Source: Modestobacter sp. VKM Ac-2982
Lineage (GTDB): Bacteria; Actinomycetota; Actinomycetes; Mycobacteriales; Geodermatophilaceae
NCBI RefSeq assembly: GCF_026967935.1
Contig: NZ_JAPVBL010000001.1
Coordinates: 248,001-312,000 of the forward strand
Direction of reading: 5' to 3'
DNA: 64,000 nt
The notes under the pieces were generated by a model. The model saw nothing but the letters and a program-made list of their open reading frames with translations, made no database searches and was not told the DNA's origin. Each line of letters opens with the position of its first letter. Within the stretch, counting starts at the first letter, position 1. This document shows positions 7,671 through 15,767 of this stretch, one piece after another. The position numbers and the translations under genes are program-made.

Positions 7671-9038
7671 ATGGGCGCAGTGGTGGCGGTGCGTGAGGTG
7701 TCCGGGCAGCGGTCGGTCGAGGAGCTGGCCCGGGAGATCCGGTCGGGGGCGGTGCGGCTGGCGGCGGCGACCGCCGCCTGGCTGCGACTGGTCGCGGAGT
7801 TCGACGCCCGGGAGGGCTGGGGCGAGGTCGGCGTCAAGAGCTGCGCGCACTGGCTGGCCTGGCAGTGCGGGATGGGCCCCGGTGCCGCGCGGGAGCACGT
7901 GCGGGTCGCCCGGGCGCTGGGCTCGCTGCCGGTGACGGCAGAGGCGTTCGCCACGGGCCGGTTGTCCTACTCGAAGGTCCGGGCGATCACCCGGGTCGCT
8001 GACGCGGGCACCGAAGTGGAGCTGGTCGAGCTGGCACGGCACGCCACGGCGTCCCAGGTCGAGCGGGTGGTGCGGGCCTGGCGCCGGTCGGACGCCGTCG
8101 ACGAGGAGCTGGTCGCGGAGAAGCGGTCCTTCCAGTGGCACTGGGACGCCGACGGGATGCTCGTGCTCCAGGTCCGGATGGACGGTGAGGCCGGTGTGGC
8201 GCTGCTGGCCGCGGTCGAGTCGCTGGCCGAACGCGACGCCCGCCGGGAACGCGCCGCCGCGACCCGGGCGGCCGCGGCGGCCGCCGACTGCCCGGCGGAC
8301 CCGGAGACGTTCCCGCGGGAACGGATGAGCGCCCGGCGCTGCCGGGCGCTGGCCCAGCTGGCCGAGGTCGCCGCCGACACCGGCCGGCGGGCGGGCGACC
8401 CGCCACGCCGGGAGGTGGTGGTGCACGTGGACGCCGACGTCCTGGCCGACGACGCCGCCGCTGGACGGGCGCACCTGGAGGGCGGCCCGGCGCTCTCGCC
8501 GGCGCAGGTCCGGCGGATGGCGTGCGAGGCCGCGCTGACGGTGATCGTCGAGCGGCACGGCCAGCCGCTGGCGCTCGGACGGCGTCGGCGACTGGCCACC
8601 CGCGTGCAGCGGCGGGCGCTGCTGGCCCGGGATGGCGGTTGTGCCCGGCCGGGCTGCACCGAGACCCGGATCGAACGGCTGCACGCCCACCACCTCGCCC
8701 CGTGGCGGCTGGGCGGCCGCACCGACGTCTCGGCGATGGTGCTGCTCTGCGACGTCGACCACGGACTGGTGCACGACGAGGGGCTCGAGCTCACCCGACG
8801 GGGTCGTGAGCTGGTGGTCCACGACGGAGCCGGGCAACGGGTCTGGGGCCCGGCCGACCCCACCTTCGCCGTCGGTCTGCCCGCGAGGGAGGCCACGTCG
8901 CCACGACCGCTGCTGACCCTCGTGCCGGACGCCGCACTCCCGGACGCCTGGCCGGCCGGCGGTGAACGGATGGACCTGGGGCACGTCGTCTGGGCGCTGC
9001 TGGCCCACCGCGAGCACCTGCGGCGGGCGGCGTCCTGA
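7671..9038 (+). CDS. DUF222 / HNH endonuclease domain protein
   Basis: A 455-residue protein of the large DUF222-HNH (13E12-like) group common in actinobacteria. Residues ~10-300 are the helical DUF222 domain with the recognisable WLAWQCGMGPGAAREHVRVA stretch. The HNH nuclease is near residues 320-375: CARPGCTETRI, HAHHLAPW, GG, then LLCDVDHGLVHDEG, giving the Cys pairs and His residues of a zinc-stabilised HNH fold. The physiological target is unknown, and these genes often occur in many copies per genome. Transcription appears leaderless. Confidence 0.9.
   Translation: MGAVVAVREVSGQRSVEELAREIRSGAVRLAAATAAWLRLVAEFDAREGWGEVGVKSCAHWLAWQCGMGPGAAREHVRVARALGSLPVTAEAFATGRLSYSKVRAITRVADAGTEVELVELARHATASQVERVVRAWRRSDAVDEELVAEKRSFQWHWDADGMLVLQVRMDGEAGVALLAAVESLAERDARRERAAATRAAAAAADCPADPETFPRERMSARRCRALAQLAEVAADTGRRAGDPPRREVVVHVDADVLADDAAAGRAHLEGGPALSPAQVRRMACEAALTVIVERHGQPLALGRRRRLATRVQRRALLARDGGCARPGCTETRIERLHAHHLAPWRLGGRTDVSAMVLLCDVDHGLVHDEGLELTRRGRELVVHDGAGQRVWGPADPTFAVGLPAREATSPRPLLTLVPDAALPDAWPAGGERMDLGHVVWALLAHREHLRRAAS
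8308..8323. repeat. Second copy of the CGTTCCCGCGGGAACG palindrome, inside the HNH gene
   Basis: An exact copy of the 16-bp core of the palindrome at 7598-7619, about 700 bases downstream and within the coding sequence (encoding TFPRER). Two exact copies flanking the first half of the same gene may be chance in GC-rich DNA or may be a cooperative operator. Confidence 0.4.
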
Positions 9039-9058
9039 CGGCTTGCGACGATGCACCG

Positions 9059-9505
9059 GTGACCGATGCACCCGCCCTGCGCGAGGCCGCCTTCGCCGAG
9101 CTGACCCCCGCCGAGCTCTACGGGATCCTGCGGCTCCGGGTCGACGTCTTCGTCGTGGAGCAGGCCTGCCCGTACCCCGAGCTGGACGGCCGGGACGCCG
9201 AGCCGACCACCGTGCACCTCTGGCACGAGGCCGATGACGGCACCGTGCTGTCCACCATCCGGGTGCTGACCAACGGCGAGGACCGGGCGATCGGCCGGGT
9301 CGCCACGGCGGAGGGTGCCCGGGGTCGAGGACTGTCGGCCCAGCTCGTCGCCCGGGGCATCGAGCTGTGTGAGGGCCGGCGCATCGACATCGGCGCGCAG
9401 GCGTACCTGGAGTCCTGGTACGAGCGGTTCGGGTTCCGTCGCTCCGGGCCGGACTACGTCGAGGACGGCATCCCCCACCTGCCGATGCGGCTCGGTCAGC
9501 GTTAG
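9059..9505 (+). CDS. ElaA-like GNAT N-acetyltransferase
   Basis: A 148-residue GNAT enzyme that most resembles the ElaA family. It shows GILRLRVDVFVVEQACPYPE at the N-terminus, a VATAEGARGRGLSAQLV acetyl-CoA pyrophosphate loop, and IGAQAYLESWYERFGFRRSG near the C-terminus. The acceptor substrate is unknown. It starts at a GTG 20 bases after the HNH gene and may be read from the same transcript. Its stop overlaps the convergent helicase stop by four bases. Confidence 0.85.
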   Translation: MTDAPALREAAFAELTPAELYGILRLRVDVFVVEQACPYPELDGRDAEPTTVHLWHEADDGTVLSTIRVLTNGEDRAIGRVATAEGARGRGLSAQLVARGIELCEGRRIDIGAQAYLESWYERFGFRRSGPDYVEDGIPHLPMRLGQR

Positions 9506-11283
9506 TCGGCGCCGGTCAGCGAGGTGGCGGGCAGCCAGTCCGCGTCGAGGAGCTCGGCGATCTGCTGCAGCCCGGCGGTGTCGCCGCCGGCGGTCGAGCC
9601 GGTGACCGCCAGCCGCTCGACCATCACCCGGGCCACGTCCTCCTCCACGGTGTCCTGGGCGAACGCGACCCGCCACGGTGAGACCTGGTGGTCGCGGTGC
9701 GTGCGGCCGGTCACCTGCCGGGCCGCGATCCCGGAGAACCGTGGCTGGTGGAACAGCCCGACCCGCGGCGTGGTCGACGCAGCGCGGCCCCCGGGCAGCA
9801 CCTCACCGGCGTGCAGGCTGATCGAGGCGGTGACGGTGAACACGCACACCGGCGCCTCCCCGGCCTGGAAGCGCAGCCGCTCGGCCTCCACGTCGAAGCG
9901 GTCCCGCCCGTAGATCGAGGCGACGGCGACGCCGCCGTCCAGCAGGGCCTCCCGGATCGGGTCGGCTGCGGTCTCGACGAACTCCACCGACACCGCGACC
10001 TGCCGGTCGGCCTCCACCTGGGCCTTCACCCAGTCGACCGTCGCCGCCGCCCGGATCAGCCCGGCCTTCTGCCGGAACCGCAGCAGCGCCGCCCGGCCGC
10101 GCGCGGTCTCCCGCTTCCGGCGGGCCAGCTGCATCTCCGCCCGGAACTCCGACCACTCGGCCTCGTACTGCGCGCGCTCGGCCGGGGTCAGCTCGACCGG
10201 GGTGCCGGTGACCGACACCGGTCCCCACGGGGCGGGGCGGTGCAGCGTGGCGGGCGGGTCGGTGTCGGCCAGCCAGCTGCGCAGCCGGGTCAGGTCGGCC
10301 CGCCGCTCCTCGGCGTCCTCGGTCCAGCTCCAGCCGTAGCGGGCACGTTCCACGTGGAACCCGTGCGCCGCGAGCCGGCTGGGCAGGTCGGCCCACTCCT
10401 TCAGCGGTTCCCCGTGGACGGCGGCGAAGTGCGGCGCCAGGTAGGGCAGCTCCAGCGGGGTGTGTGCCGGGGTCGCGGTGGCCAGCAGCACGTAGGGCGC
10501 GTCCTTGACCCGGCCGGCGCCGGAGACCGACTTCCAGTGCTTCCAGCGCTGGGTCGTGGTGTGCCGCACCATGTGGGCCTCGTCGGCGATCACCACGTCG
10601 AACCGCGTGCCGGTCGCCTTGGTCAGCCCGGCCACCTTGCCCAGCCGGTCCCAGGTGGTCACGCACCAGCGCAGGTCGCTGTCGCCGAAGGCCGCGATGG
10701 AGCGGGCCCAGTGCGGCACCGTGATCGCCGCCGGCCGGTCGGCGACCACGAGCACGGTGCGCACCGGCCGTCGGGTGGCGATCTGCCCCACCGCGAGGAC
10801 GGCGGTGCCGGTCTTGCCCACGCCCGGGTCATCGCCGAGCAGGAACATCCGCCCGCCGGCCGCCTCGTGCGCGGCGATGACCGCTGCCCCGCTGACCTGC
10901 TCCGGCCGCGGCGACATCGGCCGGCCCGCCGGCACCGGGCGGGGCTCGGCGTTCAGCTCGTCCTCCAGGAACCGCTCCAGGCTGTACGGCGGCGGGTCGT
11001 AGGGCGCCAGCGCCGCGGGCAGCGTGGCGCCCACGTACACGTGCGCGGACAGGCCGGCGTGCCAGCTCGCCCCCGGCGCCGGGGCGCGGAACGGCACGGC
11101 GAGCACCCAGACCCGCTCCCCCGGCCCGGCGACCGGCAGCTCGGCCCCGGCCTTCGGTGCGGCCTTCGGGGCGGCCTTCCGGGGGGCAGCCTTCTTCGCG
11201 GCTGCCTTCCGCGGCGCCGCCGTCCGGGTGGTCGTCGTGGTGCTGCGGGTCGAGCTGGTGGGGCGCCGTCGGCGTCCGGGCAC
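9502..11283 (-). CDS. Orphan SNF2-like DEAH-box helicase / ATPase
   Basis: A 593-residue superfamily 2 ATPase. After a Ser/Thr then Lys/Ala/Pro-rich basic tail (repeats of AAPRKAAAKKA), residues ~130-360 hold motif I GDDPGVGKTG, motif II IADEAH and motif III LLATATPAHT. The C-terminal lobe ends with RQVTGRTHRDHQ, a motif VI-like arginine cluster. Size and spacing fit compact SNF2-like helicases of phage or plasmid type more than cellular Swi2/Snf2 remodellers. No methylase or nuclease partner is adjacent. Start: the GTG at 11283 follows AGGAG by six bases; the frame is open to 11334. It contains a parS-like site. Confidence 0.75.
   Translation of the reverse strand: MPGRRRRPTSSTRSTTTTTRTAAPRKAAAKKAAPRKAAPKAAPKAGAELPVAGPGERVWVLAVPFRAPAPGASWHAGLSAHVYVGATLPAALAPYDPPPYSLERFLEDELNAEPRPVPAGRPMSPRPEQVSGAAVIAAHEAAGGRMFLLGDDPGVGKTGTAVLAVGQIATRRPVRTVLVVADRPAAITVPHWARSIAAFGDSDLRWCVTTWDRLGKVAGLTKATGTRFDVVIADEAHMVRHTTTQRWKHWKSVSGAGRVKDAPYVLLATATPAHTPLELPYLAPHFAAVHGEPLKEWADLPSRLAAHGFHVERARYGWSWTEDAEERRADLTRLRSWLADTDPPATLHRPAPWGPVSVTGTPVELTPAERAQYEAEWSEFRAEMQLARRKRETARGRAALLRFRQKAGLIRAAATVDWVKAQVEADRQVAVSVEFVETAADPIREALLDGGVAVASIYGRDRFDVEAERLRFQAGEAPVCVFTVTASISLHAGEVLPGGRAASTTPRVGLFHQPRFSGIAARQVTGRTHRDHQVSPWRVAFAQDTVEEDVARVMVERLAVTGSTAGGDTAGLQQIAELLDADWLPATSLTGAD
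10347..10360. other. parS: parS-like site (intragenic)
   Basis: Exact GTTCCACGTGGAAC, the palindromic core bound by ParB in many GC-rich bacteria. It lies inside the helicase gene. It is one of four exact copies in the window. Confidence 0.65.
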
Positions 11284-11317
11284 GGGGTTCTCCTGGGAGT
11301 CGACGACCGGTTCCTCG

Positions 11318-11323
11318 ACGCTA
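11318..11323 (-). promoter_or_regulatory. -10 box upstream of the SNF2-like helicase
   Basis: On the minus strand this reads TAGCGT (TANNNT), about 35 bases before the GTG chosen at 11283, giving a short leader that includes the AGGAG ribosome site. Confidence 0.35.
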
Positions 11324-11372
11324 CGGGCGCCCACCGACAGCCAGGCGCAGCGACATGTGCTGCGATCAGCGC

Positions 11373-12215
11373 ATGACCGAGGACATCCGCCTGTCGGCCC
11401 GCACGCTCGGCGACTCCGGGCCCCGCGTGGTCTTCGTGCACGGCCTGTTCGGCCAGGGTCGCAACTGGACGACGATCGCCAAGGCGCTGGCCGCCGATGG
11501 GCACCGGGTCACCCTGCTCGACCTGCCCAACCACGGGCACTCGCCGTGGACCGACCGGGTCGACTACGGCGACATGGCCGAGTTCGTCGCCGCCGAGCTG
11601 GCCCAGCTGGGCGAGCCGGTGACGCTGGTCGGCCACTCGATGGGCGGCAAGGTGGCGATGCAGCTGGCGCTGCGCCGGCCCGAGCTGCTGCGCGCCCTCG
11701 TCGTCGTCGACATCGCCCCGACCGACTACCCCGAGTCCGGCGGCCGCACCGAGGACCCGGACGAGGAGGCCTCCCCGTTCGCCGCCTTCATCACCGCCAT
11801 GCAGGGCATGGACCTCGACCGGCTGGAGACCCGGGAGGACGCCGACCAGGCGCTGCGCGCCGCCGTCCCCAGCACGATGGTCCGGTCCTTCCTGCTGCAG
11901 AGCCTGGTTCGGGACGGCGTCGGGGAGGGCGACGGCTGGCGCTGGCGGCTGAACCTGGAGACCCTGGCCCGCGACCTGGGCGAGCTGCGCCGGTTCCCCG
12001 ACCCGCCGCCGGGGGCCAGCTACGAGGGCCCGGTGCTCTGGATCGCCGGCGCGAACTCCACCTACGTGCTGGAGGAGGACCGGCCGCGGATGGACGAGCT
12101 GTTCCCGACGACCCGGCTGGTCCGGGTGAAGAACGCCGGGCACTGGGTGCACTCCGAGCAGCCCGAGGTGTTCCTGGAGACCGTGCGCCGGTTCCTCGCG
12201 CAGGTCGAGGGGTGA
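11373..12215 (+). CDS. Alpha/beta-fold hydrolase
   Basis: A 280-residue hydrolase with the oxyanion HG motif in VFVHGLFGQGRNW, the nucleophile elbow LVGHSMGGKVAM and the C-terminal His in NAGHWVHSEQP. The closest recognisable type is the YbfF/abhydrolase esterase group; the substrate is unknown. The frame opens at 11157 but homology starts at the ATG at 11373. The stop overlaps the GTG of the BluB-CobT gene, so the two are translationally coupled. The context hints at, but does not prove, a role near cobamide metabolism. Confidence 0.8.
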   Translation: MTEDIRLSARTLGDSGPRVVFVHGLFGQGRNWTTIAKALAADGHRVTLLDLPNHGHSPWTDRVDYGDMAEFVAAELAQLGEPVTLVGHSMGGKVAMQLALRRPELLRALVVVDIAPTDYPESGGRTEDPDEEASPFAAFITAMQGMDLDRLETREDADQALRAAVPSTMVRSFLLQSLVRDGVGEGDGWRWRLNLETLARDLGELRRFPDPPPGASYEGPVLWIAGANSTYVLEEDRPRMDELFPTTRLVRVKNAGHWVHSEQPEVFLETVRRFLAQVEG

Positions 12216-13939
12216 CCTGGCCCCGGCCGGTACCGCTGATCGGCGACGGCACCGCGGCGTCCGAGCGCGCGGCCGACCCCGCCGGCTGGGCGTTGCCGGC
12301 CGCCGACCGGGCCGGGCTGTACCGGACGGTCGAGGCCCGCCGCGACGTCCGGCGGTACCGGCCGGACCCGGTGCCCGACGAAGTGCTCACCCGGGTGCTC
12401 ACCGCCGCGCACCAGGCGCCGTCGGTCGGGCACAGCCAGCCGTGGCGGTTCGTCGTCGTCCGGGACACCGGCATCCGGGACACCGCCGCCGTCCTCACCG
12501 ACCGGGAGCGACTGCGACAGGCCGCCCAGCTCGACCCCGACGCTGCCGCCCGGCTGCTGGACCTGCAGCTGGCCGGCGTCCGGGAGGCACCACTTGGCGT
12601 CGTCGTCTGCTGCGACCGGCGGACGCCGGCGGCCGGGGTGCTGGGCCGGGCGACCTTCCCCGACGCCGACCTGTGGAGCTGCGCCACGGCGATCCAGAAC
12701 CTGTGGCTGGCCGCCCGAGCCGAGGGACTGGGCGTCGGCTGGGTGACGCTGTTCCGGCCCGAGGAGCTCGCCGACCTGCTCGGGCTGCCCGACGGGGTGG
12801 TCACCCTCGGCTGGCTGTGCCTGGGCTGGCCCGACGAGCGCCCGCCGGCCCCTGGCCTGGAGCGCGCCGCCTGGTCGCGCCGGCAGCCGCTGTCCGACGT
12901 CGTCCTGGCCGACCGGTGGCCGACGGAGGAGGCCGCGCCCGCGCCGCCGCCGTCCCGGTTGCGCAGCCCGGCGCCCGAGCAGGTCGTCGGCGCCCGGGAC
13001 GACGCTGACCGGCTGCTCACCCCACCGGGGTCGCTCGGCGTGCTCGACGGCGCGGTCGCCCGGGCGGTGGCGCTGGGCCGGGGCGACCTGACCGGGGGCG
13101 TGCTGCTGCTCGCCGCAGCCGACCACCCGGTCACCGCGCACCACGTCTCGGCCTATCCGGGCTCGACGACCCGGGACGTCACCACCGCCGCGGTCGCCGG
13201 GGTCGCCCTGGGCGCCACCGCCGCCCGGTCGGCGGGGCTCGGCCTCGTCGTGGTGGACGCCGGCGTCACCGGCCCTGCGGTGCCCGGGGCGGTCGCTGCC
13301 CGGCCGGCCGGGGCCCGCGGGGACCTGGTGAGCGGGCCGGCGATGACGGCGGCGGACACCGCGGCGCTGCTCGCGGCCGGTCGGGCGCTGGGCGCCGAGC
13401 ACGGCCGGGCCGGGCTGGTCGCCCTCGGGGAGGTCGGCGTCGGCAACACCACGGTCGCCGCCGCGCTGGCCGCCGCACTGTTGCACGTGGAACCAGCCGA
13501 GGTCGCCGGGCTCGGGTCCGGGGCGGACGCGGTCATGGTGGAGCGCAAGCGGGACGTCGTCGCGGCGGCGCTGGCCCGGGCGGGCACCGACCTGGACCCG
13601 CAGACCGCGCTGGCCGAGCTGGGCGGCCCGGAGCTGGCCGTGCTCGCCGGGGTGGTGCTGGGGGCGGCGGAGGCCGGGGCGGTCGTCGTCCTGGACGGCT
13701 TCGCCACCGCGGTCGCCGCGCTGGTCGCCGTCCTGCTGGAGCCGGCGGCGCAGTCGGCGCTGGTGGCCGGCCAGCGCAGCCGGGAACGCGGCTGCGACGC
13801 CGTCCTGCAGGCCCTCGGCTGTGAGCCGCTCCTGGACCTGCGGCTGCGCGCCGGCGAGGGGGTGGGCGCGGTGCTCGCCGCCGGGCTGCTGCTGCAGGGG
13901 CTGCGGCTGCGCCGGGAGACCGCCCGGGTCGACTCCTAG
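12212..13939 (+). CDS. bluB-cobT: BluB-CobT fusion: DMB synthase / nicotinate-nucleotide:DMB phosphoribosyltransferase
   Basis: A 575-residue fusion. Residues ~30-215 are BluB, a flavin-destructase that makes 5,6-dimethylbenzimidazole (DMB) from FMN: RRDVRRYRPDPVP, APSVGHSQPWRF, GLGVGWVTLF and LGWPDERPP...LERAAW. After a Pro/Ala-rich linker, residues ~240-570 are CobT, which converts DMB to alpha-ribazole phosphate for the lower ligand of vitamin B12: LTPPGSLG, GEVGVGNTT and the C-terminal RAGEGVGA with the expected catalytic Glu. The GTG start overlaps the hydrolase stop. No other cobalamin genes and no B12 riboswitch are nearby. Confidence 0.92.
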   Translation: MTWPRPVPLIGDGTAASERAADPAGWALPAADRAGLYRTVEARRDVRRYRPDPVPDEVLTRVLTAAHQAPSVGHSQPWRFVVVRDTGIRDTAAVLTDRERLRQAAQLDPDAAARLLDLQLAGVREAPLGVVVCCDRRTPAAGVLGRATFPDADLWSCATAIQNLWLAARAEGLGVGWVTLFRPEELADLLGLPDGVVTLGWLCLGWPDERPPAPGLERAAWSRRQPLSDVVLADRWPTEEAAPAPPPSRLRSPAPEQVVGARDDADRLLTPPGSLGVLDGAVARAVALGRGDLTGGVLLLAAADHPVTAHHVSAYPGSTTRDVTTAAVAGVALGATAARSAGLGLVVVDAGVTGPAVPGAVAARPAGARGDLVSGPAMTAADTAALLAAGRALGAEHGRAGLVALGEVGVGNTTVAAALAAALLHVEPAEVAGLGSGADAVMVERKRDVVAAALARAGTDLDPQTALAELGGPELAVLAGVVLGAAEAGAVVVLDGFATAVAALVAVLLEPAAQSALVAGQRSRERGCDAVLQALGCEPLLDLRLRAGEGVGAVLAAGLLLQGLRLRRETARVDS

Positions 13940-15732
13940 CGCGGTGCGGCGTCCACCCGGATGGCGATGAGGGCGACGTCGTCGTCGGCACCGGCGGCGG
14001 GCAGCAGCGTCTGGACCACGCGGTCGCACAGCGCGTCCAGCCCCAGGCCGGCGGCGGCCGAGACCACCTCGACCAGGCGCCCGAGACCCTGGTCGAGGTC
14101 CCGGGCACCGGCCGGGCCGGCGCCGTTCTCGATGAGCCCGTCGGTGTAGAGCAGCAGGGTGGAGCCCGCCGGCAGCGCGCAGCGGTGCTCGGGGCGGGAC
14201 CGGTCGGGCAGCACGCCCAGCGGCAGCCCGACCGGGTCGGTGAGGACCTCGACCCGGCCGTCGGCGTGCAGCAGCAGCGGCGGGGGGTGCCCCGCCGAGG
14301 ACCAGCGGACGGCCCGGTCGGCGCCCGGGTCGGGCTGGATCTGGGCGACCAGGACGGTGGCGAACACGTCGTGCCCGAGGGTGTCGCAGGCGGCGTCCAC
14401 GGCGGTCAGCACGGCGCCGGAGGCCGTGGTGCCGTCGTGGCCGGCCATCCGCAGCATCGTGCGCAGCTGGCCCATCGTGGCCGCCGCCTCGATGTCGTGG
14501 CCGGCGACGTCGCCGATGATCAGGCTGGTGGCGCCACGGGCGTCCAGGTAGGCGTCGTACCAGTCGCCGCCGACCAACTGGGCGTCCCCGGCCGGCTGGT
14601 AGCGGGCAGCCAGCTGCAGGTGGTCGGGCTGGGGCAGCACCGGTGGCAGCAGCGCGCGCTGCATGGTCTCCGACACCGACCGCTGCCACGCGTAGGCGAG
14701 GGCGTTCTCCACCACCAGCGCGGCGCGGTCGGCCATCGCGGTGACCAGTTCCTGCTCGACCGCGGTGTAGGGCACCGCTGCACCGGTCCGGGCGACCAGC
14801 AGCACCGCGATCACCGCACCCCGGCTGGTCAGGGGCGCGACGAGGGCGCTGCGCACCCCCAGTCGGGCAGCGGCGTCCTGCTGGGCGGGGGTGAGCGGCG
14901 CGCCGGAGGGCACGTCGATCAGCTCGACCCGGCCGGTCGCGGCCACGCGGCCGGGGCCCGAGGCCTCCCCGACCCGCCGTCCGGCACCGTGGACCCACTC
15001 CTCCAGGACGGCGAGCTGCTCGGGGTCGGAGTGGCGGACGGCGACCGGGGCGAGGCTGCCGTCGCGCTCCACGGTGCAGACGTAGGCGAAGTCGCCCAGT
15101 GCCGGGACGGCCAGCCGGGCGATCGCCTGCCAGACGCCCCCCGGCTCCAGACCGGAGGTGAGCAGGTCACCGATGCGCGACAGCAGGGCGGCGCGGTCGG
15201 CCTCGGCCCGGGCCTCCGCGCGGGCCAGCTCGGCCTGGGCGGTGGACACCCGCAGCGCGACCTCGCGGGAGGCGATGGCCGCGAGGTCCTCCAGCAGCTC
15301 GACGTCGTCCGCCGTCCACTCGTGGACGTCGGTGTCCACCACGCAGAAGCTGCCCAGCACCTGCCCGTCCGGGGTGTACACCGGGAAGCCGGCCCAGGCG
15401 CGGACGCCCACGCCACCGATCGACGAGATGTCCCGGGTCCGCTGGTCGGCGCTCACGTCGACCAGCACCATCGGGCTCCCGTCCAGCACGTGCTGGCAGA
15501 AGGACTCCTCGACGGTGGTCTGGCCCGGGCTGTCCGGGGCCATGCCCTGGTGGCTCAGCCAGTAGGCGCGCTCGTCGTCGACGACGGTGAGGAGGGCCAG
15601 CGGCGCCCCGGTCAGCCGCCGGGCGAGGGCGGTCAGCCGGTCGAAGGACTCCTCGGCAGCACCGTCGAGCAGGTCGGTGGCGCGCACGGCGGCCACCCGT
15701 TCGGGGGCGTTGACGATCTCCTGACCGATCAC
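13936..15732 (-). CDS. GAF-GAF-SpoIIE (PP2C) phosphatase
   Basis: A 598-residue signalling phosphatase. Residues ~30-175 and ~190-345 are GAF sensory domains (the first with LLTVVDDERAYWLSHQG, the second with RSALVAPLTSRGAVIAVL). Residues ~365-595 are the SpoIIE/RsbU phosphatase: GGDWYDAYLDARG and GDVAGHDIEAAATMG supply metal-binding Asp residues, then LLYTDGLIENG and DDDVALIAI. Such enzymes dephosphorylate anti-anti-sigma factors in partner-switching stress pathways. No STAS or kinase partner is adjacent. It overlaps the bluB-cobT stop by four bases. Confidence 0.9.
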   Translation of the reverse strand: MIGQEIVNAPERVAAVRATDLLDGAAEESFDRLTALARRLTGAPLALLTVVDDERAYWLSHQGMAPDSPGQTTVEESFCQHVLDGSPMVLVDVSADQRTRDISSIGGVGVRAWAGFPVYTPDGQVLGSFCVVDTDVHEWTADDVELLEDLAAIASREVALRVSTAQAELARAEARAEADRAALLSRIGDLLTSGLEPGGVWQAIARLAVPALGDFAYVCTVERDGSLAPVAVRHSDPEQLAVLEEWVHGAGRRVGEASGPGRVAATGRVELIDVPSGAPLTPAQQDAAARLGVRSALVAPLTSRGAVIAVLLVARTGAAVPYTAVEQELVTAMADRAALVVENALAYAWQRSVSETMQRALLPPVLPQPDHLQLAARYQPAGDAQLVGGDWYDAYLDARGATSLIIGDVAGHDIEAAATMGQLRTMLRMAGHDGTTASGAVLTAVDAACDTLGHDVFATVLVAQIQPDPGADRAVRWSSAGHPPPLLLHADGRVEVLTDPVGLPLGVLPDRSRPEHRCALPAGSTLLLYTDGLIENGAGPAGARDLDQGLGRLVEVVSAAAGLGLDALCDRVVQTLLPAAGADDDVALIAIRVDAAPR

Positions 15733-15767
15733 CGGGCAGGACGCGGAGGAGCTGCCGGGATCGGAGG

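Noticed and set aside
12180-12240. Cobalamin riboswitch upstream of the BluB-CobT gene
   Set aside because: The gene overlaps the preceding hydrolase stop and there is no leader. No B12-box-like sequence was seen before the hydrolase either.
13480-13493. GTTGCACGTGGAAC, one base off the parS core, inside cobT
   Set aside because: The mismatch breaks the palindrome at a conserved position. A single near match in coding DNA (LHVE codons) is expected by chance.
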